From positions 44,928,194 to 44,992,193 of the forward strand of contig CP136069.1 of the NCBI GenBank assembly GCA_032622095.1: a DNA stretch of 64,000 nt, given 5' to 3'. The position numbers and the translations under genes were made by a program. The notes below the pieces were generated by a model that saw nothing but the letters and a program-made list of their open reading frames with translations, ran no database searches and was not told the origin of the DNA. Source of the DNA: Siphonodentalium dalli (Eukaryota; Mollusca; Scaphopoda; Gadilida; Siphonodentaliidae). Within the stretch, counting starts at the first letter, position 1; every line of letters starts with the position of its first letter. Shown here piece by piece: positions 10,801 to 22,800 of this stretch.

Positions 10801-13800
10801 GTATATTATCCCAAGTAGGAGGGGTTAACTCTCTGAGTTGAAAAAAACGTACGGAAATTCTATGGTACATATCTTCTGTCATGTTCATGACCCGTGTAAT
10901 CACGTGGTTTCTGACACGTAGTGAAAGAATCGCCATATTTTTTATCCCCAGTAGGACATTCCTCGTGAGCGGGGTGGGTGCGAAACCCTGGGAGGGAGCT
11001 CAGCGTTCAGTGGGCAAGATATATATTTTACTTTTTTAGGAAAATATTGTATCTCCGTCAAAGGTATCTTGCCCACTGAACTATATGGTAAAGCATAGAA
11101 TTTTCTAACAGGTGGAGGCCACGAGGAAACAAAAACACCGCTATGCATCTGAATCAAAGAACTGGATTGACCTGATAACCTACAATATATACATACACAT
11201 GCACAGACATATAGATATATATGTATATACATATATATATATATACACACATGCACAATAGGACCATAAGCCAATGTAATATTCCATCCTAAACTAATAC
11301 CTGTCAGCACTCACAAACGAACAAAAAGTGGCCACTTAAAGAGTTTAAGACCCCTGCAAGTAAAGTAAATAGCTTCAGAAGACCTGGAGATGGATAGTCG
11401 GATACGACATTCGCATCGGAACTTAGGGCTAATAATGTATCAGCCGAGTACTTGCCGGGAAAGGTACGGGTAACTGAAAGCACTGAAAGCAACCTGAAGA
11501 CAAAATATATGTCATTCGTATCTATTACTGAAACACAGCGAGGTCGGAGATAAAGCATGTATGCTTGTTGATCTCTGATTCTTGCGTCCCAAATCGAGAT
11601 GTAAATATTTACCCTATCGAGCACCCGAACCAGTCCAGAACACGTCTTAAAAAGTCAGGAAAATGAAAGGGCGAGAGTCATATACTAATCTAGTGATATG
11701 AATGACTATAGACATTCTCCAGCAAAGCCTGTGACCATGAAAGAGCTGGATGGAACATGGAAAGAAGCAACCACTTCTAAAGCAAAAAGTTGAACACATC
11801 CCAACCCGAGAACAGTAAAATGGTTGAATACCTCTCAGGATGGTCGAACCCAGGTCGCCAAGTGTGCAGTCCGATGGCATAACCACCCATCTCTGACGAC
11901 GTTAAGCAGGGTACAAACTGACCGGCATCACAGGGCAAGTTGCTACCCAAATGCTAACAAAAGCCATGCAACTTGTATCCTATTTCCTCATTTGACTGTC
12001 CCAGGGTATGCCAACAGTCGTCCCGTAGTATCCGACTTGGAGTCCCTGTCAATAGTCCAGAAAGCCCACCAAATGCGGCCAATGGGTTCGATGGGTAGCC
12101 CCAACCCGCGACCTGTTTGGTGGGACTATCATCCTGAGTGCTAATTACGCCAATGAAGGGAACACTATACATCGACAAGTGACAGTGTCCTGGTCGTAAA
12201 GGTTTCTATCGCTTCCTTGGAACCCTCGAAACAAGGGAAAGCACTCTGATGTTCTGTTAAATTGTAAATGATTGTAGAACAATGCTATCAAATCATGTCA
12301 ATCTGAGGTTATTTGCTAATCAAAATTCGACATTAATTTTCTTCCTGCGCTTGGCTGCATCAGAGAACCCTGAACAACTAACTGAGATCCCACGTAAGCG
12401 CATGTAAAGGTGACCCGAAAGGAATGTCGAAAGCCCTTTCACCTCGTGCTGGAGCGACTGCTCGATCTGATCCTGATCTCCATCCGTCGATGGAGTGTTA
12501 ACAGCACAATACACCACGATAAGCTTCATTTCTAATTGCATGTGAGGTCTGGTCATTGGGGACCCCGGAGGAATGTCCAGAGCCTGTACATCTCGGGGTG
12601 GAGCAGCAGCAGGACCGATCCCGATATCCAACCGACCGAACTGGCGATGGGAGGTTAGTAGGTACCAGTTCCCAAGCAAGCTTCCTGCTATAATGGCGTC
12701 AGGGAATAAGATCTTTTGTTTTCATTTAAAATCAAACCCGAAGTTACTGGCAGCTGTTGGCCAGAATGCGGCCAGTAACCTGTCAGCCAAGCCCCCGGAA
12801 GTGGGGACTTATAATAAGGAGGAAACAAGCCTGTGAACTGTGATCCCATTCCAAGCCCAGCTGGGGCAGAAGGCATGGAGGATAAACTTTCAGGTGCCAA
12901 ATAATTGCGTAAATGTAATAAATTGAGAAAAAGTCTCCTACTTGGAATTGAGACAAAGTAAAATGGCCATTCGACTAGCAATTTTAGCCCAAATTTCCAC
13001 ACACTACGATCATAAGGCACCGGAGAGCATGGTCAGGGATCACCGAGGGTGTATCCCCCAGCCGCGCTGAACCCCGAGATGACGACTTGTAGCGATGGAC
13101 GGCGTGTGTCGAGTGTTTTAGTAGAGCTCAGTGGTCACAGCCGTCCGGGGCACGTCAACAGCCAACGATCGACCCGCAGAAGCAGATTGACGTCCCATTT
13201 GATAGTCCAGGGAGCGCACCAATGTGACTCATGGGTTCAATGGGTAGCCCCAGCCCGCGCCTGTTTGGTGTGACTATCGCCCCGAGTGCTAATTACGCCA
13301 ATTAGAGGAACACGATATATCGGCAAGTCAGAGAAGGATACAGGGATGTTTTGATACCTGTTACAGGTTTGGGTGCCCAAACTATAGAGACCCAAATGTC
13401 CCCAAATTCCATGTAGATAGTATTTATTCCAGTTGGATCTTCCATATTTTCAAGGAATTTTTCTACAATTCAACAAAATGTCCTAGTAATGCAAATCATC
13501 AGCCCGCAGATGATATATAGTCTATAATATGGAGCCTTTATTTGCACAATCAAGTATCCAGTCCTGAATATTTTAACATCCAAATTTATATGGGCACATA
13601 CTCAAATACAGAACAGGTGTCCCCAAACAAAAAGTCTCTGATCCTTCCCCGCGAGTTTGTCCGTGTCCTAGGGGAAGCAACTCGTGTGAGCTACAGGTTC
13701 GATGGGTAGCCCCAACCCGCGTCCTGTGTGGTGTGACTATCGCTCCGAGTGCTAATTACGCCAATTAGAGGAACCCTATATATCGACTTTCGTTCTCAAC

Positions 13801-16800
13801 TCTTGGGACCTCGAAACGAGGGAAGCGACTTCAAGGGGAGCTACGGGGAAGGCGATTCATGAACCTGGTCTTACCTCGATAAGCAGTCCTGTGAAAGTAA
13901 TTAATGTGATTGCGAACAATCACAAATACACCTGTTGTGTTATGTTACCATGTGGCAACCAAGGCAGTAACGGCCCCATTGTTAATCATCCAGGGTGAAA
14001 AAGGTTCAAAGTGACATTCGGGATTTTACAATCCTATCAGCCTATTTCACAAGCGTTTAAACACTGCTTTGTCCGTCAGTTGTACACCAGACGATGATTG
14101 TCAACGTATAAAGAAAGCCGTCAAACGAAAAAATGAACTCGAAAATAAGTCACCTAATTTCGTGATACCTTTAACCACCGTCAACGTACGTGGTAACTTA
14201 AATAACACGTCACCTGTATGCCATAGATTTGTTATAAAGAAAACGATCAGCGTCTTTAGTCATATCCAATGGTGCCTCGAATGTTCTGCCTTTAATAGGC
14301 CAGAAACGTTGCATTGTCTGCACAGAAAACGGATATTAAATCATTGACCGATTAAAATTATGGAAGACAAAGTCGGTTAAAACGAAACGAGTCAACCGAT
14401 TCCGATATTATTATATTCGGAACAAACCGTCGTAATCTTTATGTGAATCGTTACATAATTTTCAACTATAAGCAAAGAAATAATGTTGTTTGTATAAAAC
14501 AAAAACAAAACTGTTTTTGCTATACAAACTGCAACTTAGCTTCGTATTCTTTGTGAGAGATTCTTTTTGCACCCGTCCTGGTGAGGAGGGAAAAAAATAT
14601 GGCGATTCTTTCACTACGTGTCAGAAACCACGTGATTACACGGGTCATGAACATGACAGAAGATATGTACCATAGAATTTCCGTACGTTTTTTTCAACTC
14701 AGAGAGTTAACCCCTCCTACTTGGGATAATATACCATATAGTTCAGTGGGCAAGATACCTTTGACGGAGATAACATTTTGTTCCGTGTGGAAATACCATT
14801 ATGAGAGAACTCTATCTCTATCTGAGATCGCCTGAACGTTTCATGGTGGTCTGTTCTAAAAATAGTAAAAAAAAATGTCCCAATTGATTATCATATTAAA
14901 CAAGAAAATATCAATATAAAATGAATATTAATTGATAGAAGAGTTTCCAGACAGATGTATTTGACATATAAAATGTACTTAAGAAGAGATAATCTATCTT
15001 TAAATTTGGAAAAGTATTATTCAGCCCTATCTTTTTTTGTTATGCTCCATACCAGTAGTTTGAGTTTGGAAGAATTCTGTAGCCCTAATCTATCCATTTT
15101 TGTTACAATAAATACTAGTAATTTGAATTTGTGAGGATTGTTCAGCCTTTTTTAACTTTTTTGTTACAGTACATACCAGTAATTTTCTCAGGACCTCCTG
15201 TAAGTGAAGCATCCACTCTCTTCTGAAGAATGAGAGCTGGTGAATCAGACCGCATATAGCCTCCGCTTCCTTCAGAGAAACTTCCGTCAGGGCAACACGA
15301 GAATACTCTAAACCCTAAAATAAAGATAGATCAGTCATCAGTGTAAAAATAACAACTGTCAGGGCAACATGAGAATACTCCAAACCCCATGACAAGCTGG
15401 TATTCACATATGGCCCTGCAATGTAGGCAACAATTGTGTCAATAGAGCATATTTCCTTTGAATGTACCATATTTTTTGTAGTTTATTAAAAATATGTACC
15501 ACAATAGGAACTAAATAAACATAATCGTGTAAACACAGGTTACTACCAACAAATAATCAGTCAATTCTAAGTCGAAAGGTGGCATAAATCTGTCACAAAT
15601 ATAATAAACTTTGTAAAATTCTGCCAACTCTTATTTGGAGGGGGGGGGGGCAACAATGTTTGGGTTTATATATTACCTGTCTGAGTTTATCTTGATGTGC
15701 ACCGATAAAGTTGAACATGTCTTCAAGGAATGAGTACCGTAAATGTGAGAGCATCATCGTATATAACTCAATGCAGTTAGTGAAGACCTTCCGCCAGGAT
15801 AAGACCTCAGCTGCTGGCTTTTTGCCTCCAGAATGGGTCTAAAATAGTACAAAAAAAGATAATGAAAAACACACCTTATTATAAGAGAGAAAAATATATC
15901 GTATTGATCTTGATCTGAGAGTGAAAATAGGTAGAAATATATATCTATATAGCTTCACTCAAAGGCAGAGTTTTATTGGCTCAGAAAGTGTCTTTGAAGT
16001 TGTAAAAATTTATACCTCAATAGTTTACACAGGCCAATGCATTCTCTTATATATGTGAGGTTCCCTTGGAGACTCGCATATATAAGAGAATGCTTTGGCA
16101 CAGGTTTTTCGCAAAATTTCAGCTCCAGTCATGGGTCGGGTTAATGACCTAATGAACAGCAAGTTAATGAATATATTCAAGCAGCACAGAGTAGCATGAT
16201 GCTGCAGCAAACATTCAGCTTCTCTGTTTATTTCCACAATAATGTATAGATGAGACAACACAATAATGTATAGATGAGACAACACAATAATGTATAGATG
16301 AGACAACACAATAATGTATTGATGAGACAACACAATAAGGTACGGTCAGGGATGAAAGTGGACAATAATCAAAATACCTGAAATGTAAAATTTCGGTCCT
16401 AGCACGATATGGCATATCCTGAGGGCCACAGGCCCGAGATGGGGGTGGGTATGGGAGGGGGTGTCCCCCTCACATAGAAGGGGGGTCCGGGTGCACTCCC
16501 CCCGGGAAATTTTTGAAAATCCAATGGTCTGAGAGTGAATCTGGGGCCTTATATTGTGCTATTCAGACTAAAGGTCATTTGGGAGAAGTACAGGGTAGAA
16601 ACACTTGATGGAGATTGATTCTCAGAATGTCCTGGCATGTATTCCCTCTAGCATAATTGGAGCCAGGTTTTCATATTTATAGGAACTCATTTTGACACTA
16701 CCAGTATGAGAGTTTTGACACTACCAGTATGAGAGTAATAAATTCAAATTTGAAATAATATACTGCAGAAAGTTACTAGAAACCATATTATAAATTTGTA

Positions 16801-19800
16801 ACCTAAACTTTTAGTTTAATTGTTGAATACAAATGACATGCAAGAAATTATCATAGTTGTATATACCTGATTTACTGGCTTGTAAGTAGCAGTACATGTA
16901 CCGTATACCGGTACATGTGTATAATATTTATGTCCACTGAATGCACTGTTTATAGTTTATACAAGATAACTGTTCAAAAGTAACTCATTTACAATCCATA
17001 TACATTTATATACATGTCATATCGGCAGCAGATTCATCTATTTCTCTTTCTTCTTCTTTGGAATGGTGTAATCAGGTGCATTTGCTTTCCTTTTCATTAT
17101 CGAGTGCCGGATTGTGTTTGCGCACTGGTGTGTGGTTGTTTTCTTGGGCAATTTAGCAGGTACTTCAGATGTGCCCTTCTTACACTTACTGAGTTTCTTC
17201 TTGTACCTCCCATATGCTGTCTGAATGTGGTAGCATACACGCTTATCAACTTTGTCATGATGAGCATCAGTTCGACGAAATAGTTCTGACGATGATTTTG
17301 ATTTTGATCGCAACTCATAGCGAACTGTTTGATATGCAGAATATGTCCTTGTATCCAGTCTGTTGGTGGTTTTGTTGACAATATAATTCATACTGCTGAA
17401 GGATTGTTCCACGTGTGGTGCAGTGAATATACTAAGACAACATTTTATAATTTGAGTGAGAATGGGATATTTGCTTGTTCTGAATACCATTGTCCACCAC
17501 GCATCTAGTTTTAATGGGTTCCCATTTTCATCCAGAGCATCTGGCAATGTAGGGTCCAACTGAATTTTTGAGGCTTCCAAATATAAATCATTCATTTTTC
17601 CATCATTCAAAACAGTCGGAAAGTATTTCGCAAGTTTCTTGAATGCTTCATTGGTCAACCCATGTCCAATTGCCTTAGGGTGAATGGCAGAAACACATTG
17701 TAGAAATTTATTGTTAAGTGGAAACTTCTTCAAAATATACTCTGATGTGTCGAGGTAAGCACACTTCACTTTGTCCATGAATTCTTTTCCAGATGTTTTA
17801 TCAAATTTGGTGTACGTCTTCAGTATGGCCTCTGTATTTGCACCGAAATACATGTGATGTAGTGAGTTGTGAAATTTATCATTGTAAACATCAACTGACT
17901 TCAGCTTCCTGTCGCTGAATGTCCTTACAATTTCGTGCTTCATGAAGCATGATAACAAATGCCGAACTAGGATTACCTGTTCATCATATAGTCTGTGAAT
18001 TAGGGGTTCCTTCTGCTCGAATGTTAAAATAAATGATTTAAAAAGCGGTAGGATTTCAGAATACATATTGAGATGAAGACTGGTTTTAATGTCCTCATGA
18101 AATAATCTCTGAATAATCTTTTCCTTTCTTTCTTTTCCTGGAGCTGTTAATTTTTTACTGCGTGCTAGATTCTTGATTTTAATGACTTGATGTGGTCACT
18201 CTTACCGGAGAGAATTTCATCCAATATCGGATTATAGCAATACACATCGTCCTTTGACATCCATGACGAATATATCAGTTTTAATGCAGGCAGCATATCA
18301 AGTACTGGCGTTGATGCATCAAGTACAGAAAGCCAGCGATGTTCGATTCTTTCTCGAGGAGAACTGTATTTTATATCTAAATACCCGCACAGTTTTTCCA
18401 GATAGTCTCGAAGATCGGGACACAATTTGAAGTCAATATATATTGCATCAGTTAACTTTTCAACATGGTCATCAAAATGACTAGTACAATGTTTGACAAC
18501 ATTGTGCACATGATGACAAACATCACCATCTATGTCAACCAGGTGTGGCGTTTCAAACCCGCTAACTTTACCCCTCATGTAATTCGTCGAATCTGACAGA
18601 TTTGAAATAAGATTTCCTATTGGAATGTCATCCTCACTGAATAAATCCAAAACCAAATATATTAAAGTTTCTGCATTCACAACTTTCATCGCAACTGAGG
18701 CATAATGTTTAACAACAACCTTCTCTTCCTCCTCGCTATAGTACGATACCAGAATTGAGAGCACCTTTTCATGTTTGTTACTCAGACACTCATCCATGTT
18801 CAAAGAAAATCTCGAATATTTTAAGTCGGCCACTAATCGTTTATGGTATGCCTCAGCTAAACCATCTTTAAGTTTGTAACTGGCAGTTGTCCGCTCCATG
18901 GACAACTCCCCAAGAACAGCGCGATCACGTGCGATTTCCTTAGCGTAATCAATTAGATGTGGAACCAATGATAGAGGTAAAGAATTCTCACACATGAAGG
19001 CTAGAGTCCGAGCTTCGGCATGAGATTTCCTGTCAATGATATTGACAAACGGCTTTATTTCTGGTTTCCGTAAATTTGAACATACATTTCCATTGTGAAC
19101 ATTTTGTGGTGCACCATATGGAATGGAACATATTTCATTATTACTAGAAGTACTAGGAGTGGGAGATTTGTTATCACTGTGAGATCCATCATCCAGAATA
19201 TTTTTGAGATTATAGAATGTTGCTGGCAATGACTGGTTTGAGCTAATGTTGTTTCTCTGACAAACGTGTGAAACTGCTTTTGAATGTTGTTTGAGGGCCT
19301 TTTCCCCCGTCATTGGAATAGTTATTTCCTTGTTGCACCATGCACATTTAGCGATTCCGGCGCGATTAATTTTTCGAATAAAGTCTGAAAAAAAATCGCC
19401 GTTGTTATCCTTTTTCTGAAGCCAAGCCCACCGGAACTTGTTTTTAACTTCCCGATCTATATTTGAGACATCGTCCTGGCTTTTTACTTCCATAACTACA
19501 TGTATTATAACTAGAATAGCATGTTTTTTTTTCTAACGAACACAAGACATTTTTGTCTTTGTCTTTGAATAGTTATGGCACCAACATTGGTACCAAATGA
19601 TATAATAACTGCGCGGTGATTGGCGGAGATCAACATGATGCCAAGGATTCCTTCAGAAAGCACCAATCACAGACAACTTATCACAGAACTTGGCATTGAA
19701 CATGTGCGCGACCGGTGAATACATAGATTACCGGTGCCGAAAATAATGACCTGCCATATATCTAATATATCGGAAACCATTACCCAAAGTAAAATTGAAT

Positions 19801-22800
19801 GAACTCGTAACACGCCGAACCCCCGAACGGCAACTTACCTCTGACAATCTCAGTCTCCACCCCCCAGAATTTGCCACCATGTAAATATTTGACTTTACCG
19901 ATCAATTTGAACGTGTTTTTTAATAATAATATTTATAATAATGAAATTATTTGTTTTTGAAATTCCGGATGGGCTTCAGAAAATTATCAAAATACCGGAA
20001 TTCCGGTAAAAACCGGAACACTTTCATCTCTGGGTACGGTAATAAAAATAGAGCAGAAAATCTTCTGACTGCACTGCAGATTTTGACAGAAAAGCTAATT
20101 TGGAAGACAAAAACAAAAACAGAAACTAAAATATAAAGTATCACCAATTTCAATCACAAATTATATTCTTCAACAAAGTCAGTTGAACTTCATCATCATA
20201 TGTATGTTTTTTATATCTGCTTTCTGGAATTAATTATATGTTATACAAATCTCGAAATGAGCTAGTTTAACTCATTAATCAGTAAGGCTGCTCATTATAA
20301 ATAGTAAATTCCATCTCCAGATCCAATTGCTTTTATCAAAATAGTTGTCAAAAGTGAAATATTCTCAAAAAATACTGGACAAGGTAGTAAGAAGCACCAG
20401 CTGACTACCACAAATTACTTCTAGATACCTTTGATTTTGTGGGTCTCTGGACAGCGCCCTCCCCATTCTCATACAATGACAGAAGAGCTATACATGTATG
20501 CTGCGTAAGACCGCTGAACGCCAATGCTTCTGCCCCCTAAAATGAAATACATACCAAGAAACAGATGAATTTGCTAAGTGAGCATACATGTATATTAAGT
20601 ATAATTTTATGGGATATCACAACAATTAATGCACTTTTAAGCAAAAATCTTCATTTTCTGATGAAAGTAATTTACACTGTACCACACAATAGTGCTGAAT
20701 CACAAACATGAACAAGAGATGGACTGTCGTCCGGTGCATACCCCCTCATGGCATACCGCCTAGTGTGGGCACATCTATAACTTATGATGGCTAGACTCAG
20801 ACATATGGACCCAGAAATCAGCATTTTCATATAAACAAAGATGAATAACTATAGAACAAAAAACCAAAACAAACATTTGAATGTGCCATTAAATGTCCTC
20901 ATAGTGGTGAACATCCATACAAAATTTTATTGAGATCCGAGCATTACTGTTCAAGTTATGAGCTGAACAGACATCGGATGGATCAAACAGCCAACATTTC
21001 CAGATAAACAAAGATGAATTACTCTAGAATGGAAAAGCAGAACAGAACAATGGAACCCCCTATTGAATGTCCTCATAGCAGTGAACATCTATACCAAATT
21101 CCATTGAGATCCCAGGACAACTGTTGAAGTTACGACATGAACAGACACCAGACGGACCAAAAAGCCAACATTTCCAGATGAACAAATATGAATAACTCTA
21201 GAATGGAAAAGCGGAACAAAACGATGGAACCCTCTTTTTAATGTCCTCATAGTAGTGAACATCCATACCAAATCCCATTGAGATCCCAGTACAACTGTCG
21301 AAGTTACAACATGAACAGACACCAGACGAACCAAAAAGCCAACATTTCCAGATGAACAAAGATGTATAACTCTAGAATGGAAAATCCGAACAAAACGATG
21401 GAACCCTCTATTGAATGCCCTCATAGTAGTGAACATCCATACAAAATTTCATTGAGATCCGAGCATTACTGTTCAGGTTATGACATGAACAGACACCAGA
21501 TGGACCAAAAATCCAACATTTCGAGATAAACAAAGATGAATAACTCTAGAATGGAAAATCCGAACAAAACGATGGAACCCTCTTTTTAATGTCCTCATAG
21601 TTGTGAACATCCACACCAAATTTGGTTGAAATCCCAGCACAACTGTTGAAGTTACGACATGAACAGACACCAGACGGACCAAAAAGCCACTATTTCCAGA
21701 TAAACAAAGATGAATAACTCTAGAATGGAAAATCCAAACAAAACGATGGAACCCTCTATTTAATGTCCTCATAATAGTGAACATCCATACCTAATTTCAT
21801 TGAGATCCGAGCACTACTGTTCATGTTATGACACGAACAGACATCGGACGGACGTACGGACTCACGCACGGACGGACGCACGGACGGACGCACGGACGGA
21901 CGCACGCACGGACGGACGGACAGGTGCAAAACAGTATACCCCCCTTTTTTTTTTAAAAGGGGGTATAATTACAAGCTGACACATAGCACCATTACGGTGA
22001 AATCAAAACAAAAAATGAAGGTTATTCTTTATTCCTTTTAATTACATCTCAGTTAAAATATGAGAATTAATATGGTGTTACACCTATCATTGATTAGGGC
22101 TGTTCCATTTAAACTTGTGTACCACCCCCCGGACGTCAGATAAAATAATAATGCATAGGTGGGTGGTCTGGCACAAATTGCACTTCTGTTGGTGGGTGTC
22201 ATGTATTATTATTTTATTTTTTTATGGTGCCCACATCATACTAGTAGTGAGCAATGGGGGATGCCACAGTGTCTTGGGCCCGCAAAAAAGGTACCCTGCC
22301 TTGCTCACCGGAAGCTATATTATGCTAATGATGAACAGATAGTCTGCCGTCAGAGCAGTTTTAGCCAGTCGTAAATCAAAAGGAAGTAGAAATAAATAAA
22401 AATTGTAGAGTACCCTGGAAGTCAAGTATCATATCGTATCATATTTGTTATTAGGATAACTGTTTGTTAATTTGCATGGTAACAATTATAGTAGTCATAA
22501 AAGTTGTTAGTACATGTATATATCTTTTTAATAAGTTTCCTTAAGTTTGGTGTAAGTCTTATCTTAAAGTTATTAGTATGTGTCCCTTTAATATGTTTAT
22601 AAAAGTTGGTCCTAAAGTTTATCTTAGGTTCCGCATAAAACATCTTTATGCTAATACTACAAGATATCTGCCTTATATCCCTTAATTATTGATTGTGCTC
22701 CTGTTTTCTATTAATAGTATAGTGCCGGGTTACAGTGTTAACAACCAGACATATTTTGCCGGACATAGTGGGTCTAAACTGAATTAAACTGCTGGGGTTG

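Larger units (their letters stand above)
10777..14758. mobile_element. ~4-kb unit with 167-bp inverted terminal repeats
   Basis: Arms 10777-10943 and 14592-14758 read as exact reverse complements, starting GTATCTTGCCCACTGAAC at the outer ends. A third short copy of the terminus lies at 11061-11090. The interior is less AT-rich than the surrounding introns and contains three related repeat blocks. I recognised no transposase. It may be a large non-autonomous DNA element or a composite. No clear target duplication was seen. Confidence 0.65.
16347..20032 (-). mobile_element. hAT DNA transposon, near full length
   Basis: The 3686-bp element has terminal inverted repeats CAGRGATGAAAGTG (13 of 14 identical). 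A perfect 8-bp target duplication, GGTACGGT, lies at 16339-16346 and 20033-20040, the hallmark of hAT elements. It carries a transposase on the minus strand, the same strand as the host gene, inside the NUP188 intron between exons 20429-20536 and 15677-15838. Its 3' part has a GC-rich segment (16430-16510). Confidence 0.93.

Noticed and set aside
10703-11310. Minus ORFs of 77 and 122 codons
   Set aside because: They lie in inverted-repeat arms and AT microsatellite; the same frame appears again at 14581-14835 from the other arm.
13020-13150. 5S rRNA-like or tRNA-like phrases such as GGTTCGATGGG near GGGTAGCCCC
   Set aside because: Box A and a cloverleaf could not be formed and only short words match. 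I treat these as parts of repeats.
21089-21784. Long minus-strand ORFs of 115 and 103 codons
   Set aside because: They run through the 174-bp tandem array, whose length is divisible by three. The peptide simply repeats and has no family resemblance.
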